A stretch of 64,000 nt of DNA from NIOZ-UU13 sp964653075 (GTDB lineage Bacteria; Planctomycetota; Phycisphaerae; Sedimentisphaerales; Anaerobacaceae), in contig CAZZAX010000001.1 of NCBI GenBank assembly GCA_964653075.1, positions 62,001 to 126,000 of the forward strand, given 5' to 3'. The position numbers and the translations under genes were made by a program. The notes under the pieces were generated by a model that was not told the origin of the DNA, made no database searches, and worked only from the letters and a program-made list of their open reading frames with translations. Positions 34,530 through 43,897 of this stretch are shown here, in pieces; position 1 is the first letter of the stretch; the number at the start of each line of letters is the position of its first letter.

Positions 34530-36383
34530 TTAATTGCCGATTGTGACGTCATCGATGAAAGCGGCGCCCTGCCCTACATAAGCCAATCCGTATGATATCC
34601 TAAACGCTTCCTGAGGAACTTCCGCCGAAATACTATATTTCTGCCATTTGTCAGAGGTAATTGTTTGTTGTTGGAATATATTTGGAGCATTTCTGGCATC
34701 TATCGAAAGCCACAGATATGCTATTCCATTGACTGCGCGAACTGCTGCATTAAATTGTATTGTTTCCCCTCTGAAATCATCAGCCTTTAACGATTGCCTA
34801 ATATTACCAAAAGCTTCACCGAAACCTTTGCCCGGGATTCTCTTAATCATTCCACAAGTGGCGCCTTTATACGGTTGTTCATGTGAGCCTGTGGTCTGAT
34901 ACTCCACTCTTGACCGACCGCTCTGGATTTGCCAGTTCTTGAGCCTTCCATCCTCAATTTCCTCAAAGTCAAGATTGGAAGCTTCCAGCAGCCTTTCGAC
35001 AGATACTCTTATACTGCCTCCTTTCGCCTGGATGGCATTAGCGGTTGATTCTATGAACATCACTGCATCATACCATAATGGATATATAGTTTTAACACCC
35101 TTCGTTATAATCGGTGAGTTGAAATACCTCGAGACGATACCTTTTGGCAGCGAGCGAAAATCAACAACGGCGATATCAAGTCCTGCCTGGGCAAGAGTAG
35201 CTTCCAGACTACTATCGTTTGTAAGAGGTGTTACATCGGAATTTTCTGGAGATTCTGTAAACCCTCGATTCGATAGTAAACCAATAACCACCATATCTTC
35301 GCCATATTTCTGTCGCAAGTAATCGCCCATACATCCCGAAAATGGCATAGCCGAAATATGAGCATTGGCTGCCCACAGAATTATCTTAGCTCCTTTTTCG
35401 TAATCCACAAGCCAGCGCACATTCTCAGCCATACCTTTGTCGCGAAAATCAGTAGCTTTTGATCTATTTGGCAAGAGGCCCCTAAACTTAATATACTGCA
35501 AGAGGACTCTGGCGTGCTGAACAACCAGGCTCCATTGTTTATGTTCCAGAATGTTCTGCTCAGAGGTATTTTTTTGATCAATGACGGGTTGTTTATTCTC
35601 CAAATAAGTTATAAGACTTTCGATTTCCTCTTTGGCACTGTATTTTTCCTCCTTTGGGCTTTGTCTGAATTGACCTGCAGTCCATGGATTCATTATAACC
35701 GACAGCAGCTTGTCGTAGTCGCTGGTTCCGTTTATTTTTCTCAGATAATTATAGACTGCTTTGGCCGAACCGCCGGCAACCCTGACATCAAAGCCATAGA
35801 ATTTTACTTTCTTTTCATGAGTAGAATTATACTGACGCATCCACTTTATCATGGCAAGAATTTCTTCTGTGTTCCATGCGGCATAAACCAATGCCCCCAG
35901 AGCTCTTTCAGGGTCGCCTTCGCCGGTAAGTATATAATCATTTAATTCGAGAGCACCGGGAAAAGTAGCTTCTATAGCAAAGACAGTAAAATCCATTTCT
36001 GTTACCAAAAACTCAACCATCCTATGCTTGGCCCGAGAGAAACTACCGTTACAATGTGCGGCTTCTCCGAGGGCGACTATACGTGCCTCTCCAACCACAG
36101 CTTTGAGAGGCTGCATATCATCGAAGCCCGAACATGCTTCAATGGTATTCAGATGAACAGCATTTTCTTTGAGCCAGGTATGCAATTCAGCCGTCTCTTC
36201 TGCCGAAAGTTCTGGTGACCCAGAAAATATCAATTTCAGATACCTGAGGTGTTCTATACGTACACCGAGAAACCAAAAGATTCCTAATGTGATGCTGACA
36301 AGCAAGATGCCTGTTATAAGTAATCTCTTCTTTCTAATCTGAGCTTGAAGTGTCTTCATAGGCCGTATATTATCAAATTCCAT
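34530..36383 (-). CDS. Membrane-anchored erythromycin-esterase-family protein with C-terminal CBM-like domain
   Basis: I use ATG 36383 (617 residues). A GTG at 36404 and an ATG at 36359 are alternatives. One membrane helix (RLLITGILLVSITLGIFWFL) anchors it. The middle (about 70-440) matches the erythromycin esterase family: IVALGEAAHCNGSFSRAKHR, VFAIEATFPGALELNDYIL and FYGFDVRV, with conserved His and Glu residues. The last 150 residues are a jelly-roll CBM_4_9-like domain ending AAFIDDVTIGN. EreA-type members open macrolide lactones, but many homologues have other, unknown substrates. The sugar-binding-like tail argues against simple antibiotic resistance. Confidence 0.8.
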   Translation of the reverse strand: MEFDNIRPMKTLQAQIRKKRLLITGILLVSITLGIFWFLGVRIEHLRYLKLIFSGSPELSAEETAELHTWLKENAVHLNTIEACSGFDDMQPLKAVVGEARIVALGEAAHCNGSFSRAKHRMVEFLVTEMDFTVFAIEATFPGALELNDYILTGEGDPERALGALVYAAWNTEEILAMIKWMRQYNSTHEKKVKFYGFDVRVAGGSAKAVYNYLRKINGTSDYDKLLSVIMNPWTAGQFRQSPKEEKYSAKEEIESLITYLENKQPVIDQKNTSEQNILEHKQWSLVVQHARVLLQYIKFRGLLPNRSKATDFRDKGMAENVRWLVDYEKGAKIILWAANAHISAMPFSGCMGDYLRQKYGEDMVVIGLLSNRGFTESPENSDVTPLTNDSSLEATLAQAGLDIAVVDFRSLPKGIVSRYFNSPIITKGVKTIYPLWYDAVMFIESTANAIQAKGGSIRVSVERLLEASNLDFEEIEDGRLKNWQIQSGRSRVEYQTTGSHEQPYKGATCGMIKRIPGKGFGEAFGNIRQSLKADDFRGETIQFNAAVRAVNGIAYLWLSIDARNAPNIFQQQTITSDKWQKYSISAEVPQEAFRISYGLAYVGQGAAFIDDVTIGN

Positions 36384-36462
36384 GTAAATTATCACCCACC
36401 ACACAGGAAATCAGGGTTAGACACTCTTTTCACCACTTTTCCCTTAATGAGCAAAAGAAATA

Positions 36463-37449
36463 TCATTGCTTTCGTAAAAACTTCTGCGCCCGTTTGCCCT
36501 GGATATCCCCAAGGTAGAGATTTCCCTGTGAATCCAGAGCGATAGCGTGGACCCAGTTGAGCTCGCCGGATTTGCCCGGAGGACTCGTGGTCATATCAAG
36601 GGACATACGAAACAGAACTTTACCTTCGAGGTCCAGCTTCATTAATATCTGGTCCGGGGGTGGAAGGACAAGCCACTTACCTTTCTCATCCTTCATCACA
36701 GAAGAGCCACAAACCCATATCTCATCTTTTTTCGTCATACAAAGTCCCCATGGTGTGATTAGGTCCGCCCATACAGCAAGCAGCTTGCCCTTGGTATCGA
36801 AGACCTGGATGCGCGCGTTCTCCCGGTCGGCAACATACAGCCGATTAAGAGAATCTGCTACAATCGAATGAGGCAGTGCAAACTCACCCGGCCCATCGCC
36901 GGCCCGGCCCCACTGGTTCACATACTTACCATCCGCGTTGAAATGTACAATTCTTCTATTGCCATATCCGTCGGAGACAAAGATGTCACCGGTAGGAAGT
37001 ATAACCATGTCCGTCGGCCTGTCAAAGTGCACCTTGTCGGCACCGGCAATGCCAGGTTCACCGAGCGTCAACAGCAGTTTGCCTTTGGGGCTGTATTTAC
37101 GCACAAGATGTTCGGCAATATTGGCTGTCCAAATATTTCCTTCCGGACCGATTCTGATAAAATGCGCCCCGCTGGAATCCTCCATATACATGGCACGCAG
37201 CAAAGTTCCATCTGTCTTATAAACCTGAACGGTCGGCTGATTGCGAGTAAAGATGTAGATTTGATCCTGTTTATCCACAGCGATGCCGGGCATCTGGGCC
37301 CATTTGTACCGGTCCGGTTTCAGCGGCCAGGCGGGATCAAAAACGTAATGTGAGGTACTTCCCTGCTGAGATGAGGATAGCTGCGACAGAACGTTACTCG
37401 ACAGAATCAACAACAAAACCATAGCAATAGTGTAAGAAATCGAACGCAC
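36463..37449 (-). CDS. Secreted NHL-repeat beta-propeller
   Basis: This 328-residue protein starts at GTG 37449 with AAGGAG upstream. After a signal peptide (1-22) come about six NHL blades (GIAVDKQDQIYIFTR, DMVILPTGDIFVSDGYGNRRI, SIVADSLNRLYVADRENARI, AIALDSQGNLYLGDI). NHL propellers bind ligands or act as amidating lyases. No lyase metal set was identified, so a binding role is as likely. It lies 21 bases downstream of the Gfo/Idh/MocA gene and is probably in its operon. Confidence 0.87.
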   Translation of the reverse strand: MRSISYTIAMVLLLILSSNVLSQLSSSQQGSTSHYVFDPAWPLKPDRYKWAQMPGIAVDKQDQIYIFTRNQPTVQVYKTDGTLLRAMYMEDSSGAHFIRIGPEGNIWTANIAEHLVRKYSPKGKLLLTLGEPGIAGADKVHFDRPTDMVILPTGDIFVSDGYGNRRIVHFNADGKYVNQWGRAGDGPGEFALPHSIVADSLNRLYVADRENARIQVFDTKGKLLAVWADLITPWGLCMTKKDEIWVCGSSVMKDEKGKWLVLPPPDQILMKLDLEGKVLFRMSLDMTTSPPGKSGELNWVHAIALDSQGNLYLGDIQGKRAQKFLRKQ

Positions 37450-37470
37450 TTGGCACTCTCCTTTCTACTA

Positions 37471-38937
37471 TCATACATTATCAGATACGACGAACGGCTT
37501 GCGGTATTTCCGTGAAATAAGCCTGTTCGCTTCTTTGCTCATTGGGCCGGTGAATCTCTCTTTGTCGATATCCATAGCCAGCATTGAACCCAAAACGAGC
37601 AATTTTTTATTAATACCAAGTCGATTGGCCAGGAGATGGTCGTTCAGACGTTCGAACGACTCATAGAATTCCGCCTTGCTTTTAATGACCTGGCGGATTT
37701 CGTTATTGTGTTTGTGTTTTCCAACCTGATATGAAATGTTTGCCATATGCACCAGCCCGCAGGAAAGGTGTCCCTCCAGGGCATCCGTCAGCAGCTTACC
37801 GGTTTTGCGGCTGCGAACAACACTGATAAAATTCTCTTTGCAATCCGGCTGCTCGCGGGCGAATTTCTTTATTAATGTTCCGTTGTTATCGAAAGCCTCC
37901 CCGTCTTTTACATAACCACGTTCACATTGTACTACGAATCCGGTTCGTATCCCCCGGAACTTATCCATAGTTAATCCTGCGTTCCTGACCCAGTTCGTTC
38001 GAAGGAATGACTTATTGCGAGGCAGGCCGCGGACTTCAAAAATAATCGGTGCCGGCTCATAATCCAACAGGGTGATCATCGTATTTGGTGTCTGGCCGTC
38101 GTCATCATAGCCCAGACGCGCCCCGATGCTTATCACTCTCTTCGGCAGCTCGGTTTTTCTTAAGGCCCAGCGACATCCATCCATAGCATGAATGCCCATA
38201 TTTCCAAGGTCGCCGTTACCGGTATCCCAGTCCCAATGCCAGTCGTAATGCAGGTACTTGCGCATAAGCGGTTTCTTAGGTGCCGGGCCGCACCAGAGAT
38301 TATAATCACACGACCTGGGTATAGGTTGTGGCCTATTTACCTTGCCAATGCTCATCCTCGGCCTGTAATTGATCCCGTAAATACACTTGATTTCCCCCAG
38401 ATTACCACTCCATATATACTCAAGCGATTCATGAATAGCGCCGCTGTTTCGAGGCCCATGTACGGCCTGCACCACACGATTGTACTTGCGCATCGCCTCG
38501 ACCATCTTGCGACCTTCGAAGATATTATGTGAGCTCGGTTTTTGAACGAACACATCTTTCCCGGCCTGACAGGCCATAATCGTCATCAGCGAATGCCAAT
38601 GGTTCGGCGTCGTAATAGAGACAGCATCGATTTCCTTGTCTTCCAGCAGGTCACGAAAATCCCTGTAGGCCTTGACTTTCTCGCCTCGCTTACTAAACTG
38701 GTTCAATTCGTAGTTGAGGTGGTTTTCGTCACAGTCACATAACGCTGCAACACGCACACCCGGAATCTTTCGGAAGTCCCGGATATCTCCCCGTCCCTTG
38801 CCGCCTATTTTGACGAACGAGCCGATCCCGATTACGCCGATGCGAATATCATTATTGGCGCCCAGAACCCGGGAACTCGACAAAGATAACGCCGAGCCGA
38901 TTGCGACTGAGGCCTTCAAAAATTCCCTGCGTTTCAT
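37471..38937 (-). CDS. Tat-exported Gfo/Idh/MocA family oxidoreductase
   Basis: This 488-residue protein has a twin-arginine signal (MKRREFLKAS). The Rossmann domain reads IGVIGIGSFVKIGGKGRG with an insertion, followed by AVSITTPNHWHSLMTI. The usual E-K-P is FVQKPSS here. The C-terminal domain contains the NGDLGNMGIHAMDG segment typical of planctomycete members. CAGGAG lies upstream of the ATG. It is the first gene of a pair with the NHL propeller, which suggests an exported sugar-oxidation function. Confidence 0.9.
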   Translation of the reverse strand: MKRREFLKASVAIGSALSLSSSRVLGANNDIRIGVIGIGSFVKIGGKGRGDIRDFRKIPGVRVAALCDCDENHLNYELNQFSKRGEKVKAYRDFRDLLEDKEIDAVSITTPNHWHSLMTIMACQAGKDVFVQKPSSHNIFEGRKMVEAMRKYNRVVQAVHGPRNSGAIHESLEYIWSGNLGEIKCIYGINYRPRMSIGKVNRPQPIPRSCDYNLWCGPAPKKPLMRKYLHYDWHWDWDTGNGDLGNMGIHAMDGCRWALRKTELPKRVISIGARLGYDDDGQTPNTMITLLDYEPAPIIFEVRGLPRNKSFLRTNWVRNAGLTMDKFRGIRTGFVVQCERGYVKDGEAFDNNGTLIKKFAREQPDCKENFISVVRSRKTGKLLTDALEGHLSCGLVHMANISYQVGKHKHNNEIRQVIKSKAEFYESFERLNDHLLANRLGINKKLLVLGSMLAMDIDKERFTGPMSKEANRLISRKYRKPFVVSDNV

Positions 38938-39793
38938 CGATTATCTCCTGAAAGAAGCCATTTCATAAAAAAACATATTTGCCGTCTGATGTTACAGCAA
39001 TATACCACGATTCGTCAAAATATCACAATGATTTTTACGTCAGAAAACGCTGTTGTTTTATCGTTCACATACTGATGAAACATCTAAGCTCTGATGCTCT
39101 TTTCTTACTGTGGTTCAAAGAAATAAAGCGCAGAAAAAAAGGAGACGTAGGCAGTTGTTTCTAATTCATTGTAAGCCTGTCTCCTTATTGCGAAGTGCCG
39201 TTATACACGTTACCGCGGATAAGTGCTTCCAGACCAACTGATCTCTGTATGCACTCGCAACGAATATATTGTAAGAGAAAAAAACAGGTAAATCAAGTTT
39301 TTTTTAAAATTCAACAACTTCTCTGATAAAAAAAATAAGCACTTACAAATGAGCTTTGGCACTCTTTAGTTTACAATTTGCTTAAAAAGTATAGACATCG
39401 GCCTTTCCAGATTCTATAAAAACTAACGTTACCTTATTATAAACAAATGTTTATAACAGCCGTTTAAGGATTAATAGAACACTCAAAAAATCTCACAAGA
39501 GCAAGTTTCATACATTCACCGGTCCCTGCAGGTCGGCATAAAAATTACAAGATATTTCGGTAATACCACAAAACGAGCTTTTCTATAAACCAATTTCAGA
39601 AGTATATCGTTATTCTCAGTACATTATTTGAACCTGAAAGGACTGTCCTTATATGATTGTTCTTGTTATAATATGAATATTAATGAACATGACAGTCTGA
39701 CTGATGTAAATTATACAGATCGTTTTTACGACGAGACCATTAGCAGATGTAACAGATAAAAATTGCCGAAACACATAAAGAAGGAGAAAATAG
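38938..39793. other. Long divergent intergenic region between two Gfo/Idh/MocA genes
   Basis: About 855 AT-rich bases without a credible gene. It includes a hairpin at 39139-39186 (AAGGAGAC and AGGC pairing with GCCT and GTCTCCTT), an A/T run near 39276-39312, and a palindrome with a TATAAT box at 39638-39672. Both flanking genes read outward, so regulatory signals for two operons are expected here. Confidence 0.65.
39638..39672 (+). promoter_or_regulatory. Palindrome with downstream TATAAT box
   Basis: AAGGACTGTCCTT (39638-39650, perfect around a central T) lies 16 bases before TATAAT (39667-39672). No good -35 hexamer is present, which would fit an activator- or repressor-controlled promoter. 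The gene starts 121 bases downstream. Confidence 0.35.
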
Positions 39794-41206
39794 ATGAAAG
39801 ACTCGAAAGCCGACTCAGTTAATATGACAAAGAGGATTAACCGGAGAGATTTTCTGGCCGGTGCCGCCACAGCCGCTGCTTTTACCATCGTACCTCGCCA
39901 TGTACTCGGTGGTAATGGCAATACCGTACCCAGCGAAAAGGTTAACGTCGCCATCATCGGCACGGGGGGCCAGGGTATCGTCAACATGAGACAGCTCTTC
40001 AACGAGCCCGATGTCCATATCGCCGCCCTCTGTGACATCAACAAACTCAGCGACTATAGTATGTTCTACTACGGCGGCACAGCCGGTCTTAAACCTGCCC
40101 TGGACCTGGTCCGACAGAAATACGGCCAACCCTGTCCGACCTATCGAAATTATAATCAAATGCTGGATGCCGAAGACATCGACGCAGTCCTCGTTGCTAC
40201 GCCGGATCATTCTCATGCCATAGTCTGCCTCGCTGTCATCGCCAAGGGTAAACACCTCTATTGTGAAAAACCTCTCTGCCGAACAATTTACGAGACCCGC
40301 GTAGTCACCGAAGCCGCCCGCAAGGCCGGAGTCGCTACCCAGCTCGGTAATTACGGACACTCCAGCGAAGATATTCTTCTGGCCTGCGAGTGGATATGGG
40401 ACGGTGCCATCGGTGACGTACACGACGTTCACGCATGGACCAGTACAGGTGCTAACCGCTGGACCAGTTTCACCGACCGGCCCAGTGAAACTCCTCCTGT
40501 ACCTGCCGGCTTCGATTGGCGGCGCTGGCTTCTGCCGGTACCTCCACGCCCCTATCATCCGGACTACGCGCCAGTTCGCTGGCGCGCCTGGTGGCAGTTT
40601 GGCTCCGGCACAATAGGCGATTTTGCCTGTCACCATCTGGACCCGGCCTTCTGGGCGCTCAAACTGGGCAAAAGCCCTGCCTTCAGCGTCGAGGCCAGCT
40701 CATCCGGTACTACTAATGAAACCTGTCCGGCCGCATCACTCATATACTTCCATTTCCCGGCACGTGCCGGTATGCCGCCCGTACGCATTACCTGGTATGA
40801 AGGCGGACTTATGCCGCCGCGTCCTGTGGAACTTGAGGCAGGCAGAAACCTCGGCGATAATGGTATCCTCTACATCGGCACAAAGGGCGCTATCCTCGGT
40901 GAGGGTTGGTCAAGATCGCCCCGCATCATCCCCGAATCCAAAATGAGAGCATATAAGAGGCCTCCAAAGACCCTGCCGCGAGCTAAAGGACACCACCGCA
41001 ACTGGCTTGACGCATGCAAGGGTAAAGGCCGGCCAAGCACTCACTTCGACTATTCCGGCCCTCTGACCGAATTCACTCTCATGGGCAACGTTGCACTCAG
41101 AGCCGGTAAGAAATTGGATTTTGACTGGAAGAACATGAATATAACAAATGTTCCCGACGCCAATAAATTTATCAAACCGAACTATCGTGACGGCTGGACT
41201 ATATAG
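39794..41206 (+). CDS. Tat-exported Gfo/Idh/MocA family oxidoreductase
   Basis: This 470-residue protein has AAGGAG before the ATG and a twin-arginine signal (INRRDFLAGAATAAA). The Rossmann motif is VAIIGTGGQGIVNMRQL, the dinucleotide/substrate loop is VLVATPDHSHAIVCLA and the family signature is LYCEKPLCRTIYE. It also has the FACHHLDPAFWAL segment of the planctomycete subfamily. A transporter of the Nramp fold follows 107 bases later on the same strand. Confidence 0.92.
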   Translation: MKDSKADSVNMTKRINRRDFLAGAATAAAFTIVPRHVLGGNGNTVPSEKVNVAIIGTGGQGIVNMRQLFNEPDVHIAALCDINKLSDYSMFYYGGTAGLKPALDLVRQKYGQPCPTYRNYNQMLDAEDIDAVLVATPDHSHAIVCLAVIAKGKHLYCEKPLCRTIYETRVVTEAARKAGVATQLGNYGHSSEDILLACEWIWDGAIGDVHDVHAWTSTGANRWTSFTDRPSETPPVPAGFDWRRWLLPVPPRPYHPDYAPVRWRAWWQFGSGTIGDFACHHLDPAFWALKLGKSPAFSVEASSSGTTNETCPAASLIYFHFPARAGMPPVRITWYEGGLMPPRPVELEAGRNLGDNGILYIGTKGAILGEGWSRSPRIIPESKMRAYKRPPKTLPRAKGHHRNWLDACKGKGRPSTHFDYSGPLTEFTLMGNVALRAGKKLDFDWKNMNITNVPDANKFIKPNYRDGWTI

Positions 41207-41313
41207 ATAAGAATTAGGGGCACGTTTACTATGAGGGCTGAACATTGAGATTCTGAACGCCGTAAAATGGCCTGCAAAACCAATTCGCTGATGATAAAAA
41301 AGGGAGTTGTGTA

Positions 41314-42768
41314 TTGAAGAAAGATCAGCAAGATCAGAACTGCACTCAGGATAATTTGGTAAAAGGATTGCCAACGTTCACTGCATCGGCTCCCGAGATT
41401 ATTGCAAAAGAAAAGGCTGATTTGGCAGAGCTTGATACCAAAGGTCTTCTGGCGCGGTGGAAGGGTTATTTTAGCAAAACAGGCCCCGGCTGGCTTCAGA
41501 GCGCCCTCGTGCTCGGCAGTGGAAGCGCCATGGCGTCTCTTTTTGCAGGTGCTTTTCTTCAGTACAAACTGCTCTGGGTTCAGCCCTTGGCGATGGCACT
41601 GGGCATAATCCTATTTGCAGCCATGTCATATCAAACACTATCCACGGGAGTCCGGCCCTTTGACGCAATGAAGCACTACATCCATCCTGTTGTCGCCTGG
41701 AGCTGGGTAATTGGGGCTTTGCTTGCAACTATAATTTGGCATTTGCCCCAATACGCACTGGCCGCCGGGATGACTGATGATATGATAAAGGCAATTACCG
41801 GCTGGCAGCCGTCATCATCCACTTCGCAGACAATCGTATTGATTTGCATCGGTCTCTTTGTCCTTACAATATCAACTATTGCCACCTGGAGCTATGGCAG
41901 CGGGCATAGAGGGGTCAGATTCTATGAACGCATTCTCAAAGGTCTTGTCTGGATGATTATCCTTGCCTTCACAATCGTGATAGTACGCCGGGCAATAGGA
42001 GGAGGTGTGCAGTGGGGTAAGCTGTTCAAAGGATTCTTACCACTGCATATTCCGACGGACCCGCGGGGAGTTTCTATTGTAATGGCGGCCTTTAGTGCAG
42101 CTACGGGGATAAACGCCACATTTCTCTTTCCTTATACTCTACTTGCACGAGGATGGGGCAAAGAACACAAAGGCCTATCCAGATTCGATTTGATCACCGG
42201 TATGCTGCTGCCGTTTTGTATCGCAACGACATTAATGGTCATCGCAACCGGATGCACGATTTACGACCCTGTGCGATTTGCTTCTGGCTCTACCAGGCTT
42301 TCGCCCATCGAAGCAGCCGCCATGCTTGAGTCGGCAGGACTGAGCATGTTCTTTTCAAGGATCGTTTTCGGCCTGGGAATACTGGGCATGGCTCTGAGCT
42401 CAATTACTATGCACATGCTCATCTGTGGTTTCGCCGCCTGTGAGGTATTCGGTGTCGAACCGGGCGGATGGCGTTACCGCCTGGCCTGCCTGATTCCTGC
42501 ACCCGGTGTAGTCGGTGTCGTACTCTGGGGATATATAGGGCCCTGGATCGCCATACCTGCCTCGGCGATTTGCGGCCTGATGCTGCCCATCGCCTTCATT
42601 GCCTTCTTCGTCCTCAACAATAGTAAAAGGTATCTCGGCCAGGACAAACCAACTGGCGTAAAAGCACTGGTTTGGAATATCGCGATGCTTATTTCTATTG
42701 GCGCCACGATAGCCAGCATAGTCTATTATCTTCCTTCATTAGTCGATTATCTTCATTCTTTAATATGA
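41314..42768 (+). CDS. Nramp-fold transporter lacking the canonical metal-site motifs
   Basis: This 484-residue protein starts at TTG 41314 with GGGAG 7 bases upstream. It has a soluble N-terminal 50 residues and about 11 membrane helices. Helix 1 begins KTGPGWLQSALVLGSGSAMAS, where true Nramp proteins have G-P-G then D-P-G-N. Helix 6 reads NATFLFPYTLL where M-P-H is expected. The metal-ligating Asp, Asn and Met are therefore missing. The protein may move a different ion or an organic solute. Position after a sugar oxidoreductase is the only context. Confidence 0.8.
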   Translation: MKKDQQDQNCTQDNLVKGLPTFTASAPEIIAKEKADLAELDTKGLLARWKGYFSKTGPGWLQSALVLGSGSAMASLFAGAFLQYKLLWVQPLAMALGIILFAAMSYQTLSTGVRPFDAMKHYIHPVVAWSWVIGALLATIIWHLPQYALAAGMTDDMIKAITGWQPSSSTSQTIVLICIGLFVLTISTIATWSYGSGHRGVRFYERILKGLVWMIILAFTIVIVRRAIGGGVQWGKLFKGFLPLHIPTDPRGVSIVMAAFSAATGINATFLFPYTLLARGWGKEHKGLSRFDLITGMLLPFCIATTLMVIATGCTIYDPVRFASGSTRLSPIEAAAMLESAGLSMFFSRIVFGLGILGMALSSITMHMLICGFAACEVFGVEPGGWRYRLACLIPAPGVVGVVLWGYIGPWIAIPASAICGLMLPIAFIAFFVLNNSKRYLGQDKPTGVKALVWNIAMLISIGATIASIVYYLPSLVDYLHSLI

Positions 42769-42828
42769 TAGCAGCCGACAGAACAGGCACCTGTTACTGT
42801 TCGAACACAAGACCTCAGCCCGACAGGT

Positions 42829-43665
42829 TTATCCTTTCTCAGGACCTGAACTGCTCCATATTGCTTTGATGTTGTCCTTAATCCGCTCGCCGCGATACAT
42901 CCTCATAAAATATCGTTGAACTTTTAATCCGCTCGACTCGGCGACTTTCAATGCACGGGTATTATCAACAGGTATATCAATGAATACTGACTTTCCTGCG
43001 CAACGAATCAAAACATCTTGCAATAAAACTGCACCTGCATCTGCGATAGCAATGCACGGACCTATCTGGATGGCATTTGCTCCGGGACGCGTTAAGATAA
43101 ATCCCTCTATTGTGTCGTCGTGAGGAATGACATGTATGCCTTCTGGAAATTCCCTAAAAAAACTGCTAAGCATTTTCCCTCGATTCGTCCCGGTCATCCG
43201 CTTGTCGAACTCAATTATACTTGCATATATCGCCGGGGCAGCTTTCGTTACGGTCGTCCCCTTTTTGCCCGGCTGTGCTATACCTTCGTACCGAGCTAAT
43301 CGGTATTCCGGCACAAAACCCAATTTCTCGTAGATAGGCTGACCTGCAAAAGTTGCATCAAGACGAACAGTTCGTACTTTTCTCTCATCAAGATAATTAA
43401 GAGAATACCTCAAAAGTTCTGTGCCGATTCCTTTGCCGCGAACGTCCACATCTACCAGCACCATAGCTATCCAGGCCGTACTTTCAAAGATACAGGTAGT
43501 AGTAGTCCCTACGGAACGCCCGGCAAGGTCGGCTACAAAACAGCCTTCGGGCTCCATCTTCAAAAAACGCAGCCAATCAGATTCGACTTGGTTCCATCCC
43601 GCCTGCCGGGTCAATTTCAACCCGAACTGCACATCGTTGATTGTCATTTGTCGAATCTCTATCAT
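42829..43665 (-). CDS. GNAT acetyltransferase with C-terminal YitH-like domain
   Basis: I choose ATG 43665 (278 residues); a TTG at 43683 is possible. The N-terminal GNAT domain has VLVDVDVRGKGIGTELLRYS, the acetyl-CoA pyrophosphate loop (R-G-K-G-I-G), and LDATFAGQPIYEKLGF. Residues about 150-278 form the second domain found in YitH-type GNATs (FILTRPGANAIQIGPCIA, DIPVDNTRALKVAESSGL). The acetyl acceptor is unknown. It is a stand-alone cytoplasmic gene between transporter and sulfatase units. Confidence 0.88.
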   Translation of the reverse strand: MIEIRQMTINDVQFGLKLTRQAGWNQVESDWLRFLKMEPEGCFVADLAGRSVGTTTTCIFESTAWIAMVLVDVDVRGKGIGTELLRYSLNYLDERKVRTVRLDATFAGQPIYEKLGFVPEYRLARYEGIAQPGKKGTTVTKAAPAIYASIIEFDKRMTGTNRGKMLSSFFREFPEGIHVIPHDDTIEGFILTRPGANAIQIGPCIAIADAGAVLLQDVLIRCAGKSVFIDIPVDNTRALKVAESSGLKVQRYFMRMYRGERIKDNIKAIWSSSGPEKG

Positions 43666-43827
43666 TTTGTCGGATTCTAACAAATTTACAGTATGTACAA
43701 CAGCTTTGATTTCCGTACGATATAGATATCCAGGATATATATACTTAATACATCTATGTTAAAATAATTCAGCCGAAAAGCTCGAATTCCTGAGGTAAAT
43801 TTGATATTATATTTAAGATGAGATTTT

Positions 43828-43847
43828 CTGAGGATAATGTTCCTCAG
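43828..43847. promoter_or_regulatory. Inverted repeat upstream of the sulfatase gene
   Basis: CTGAGGA-TAATGT-TCCTCAG, two 7-base arms with a 6-base spacer, 51 bases before the sulfatase start. The geometry suits a dimeric regulator site or an RNA hairpin. I cannot tell which. Confidence 0.35.
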
Positions 43848-43897
43848 CAAAACCATATCATCTTTAACTAAGGGACTATATTTGAGAGTGAAAATTA

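Noticed and set aside
38979..39164. 61-codon plus-strand frame in the long intergenic gap
   Set aside because: No ribosome site, no domain, and it ends inside a hairpin. It looks like chance.
39815..40636. 273-codon minus-strand open frame
   Set aside because: Antisense shadow of the Gfo/Idh/MocA gene at 39794-41206.
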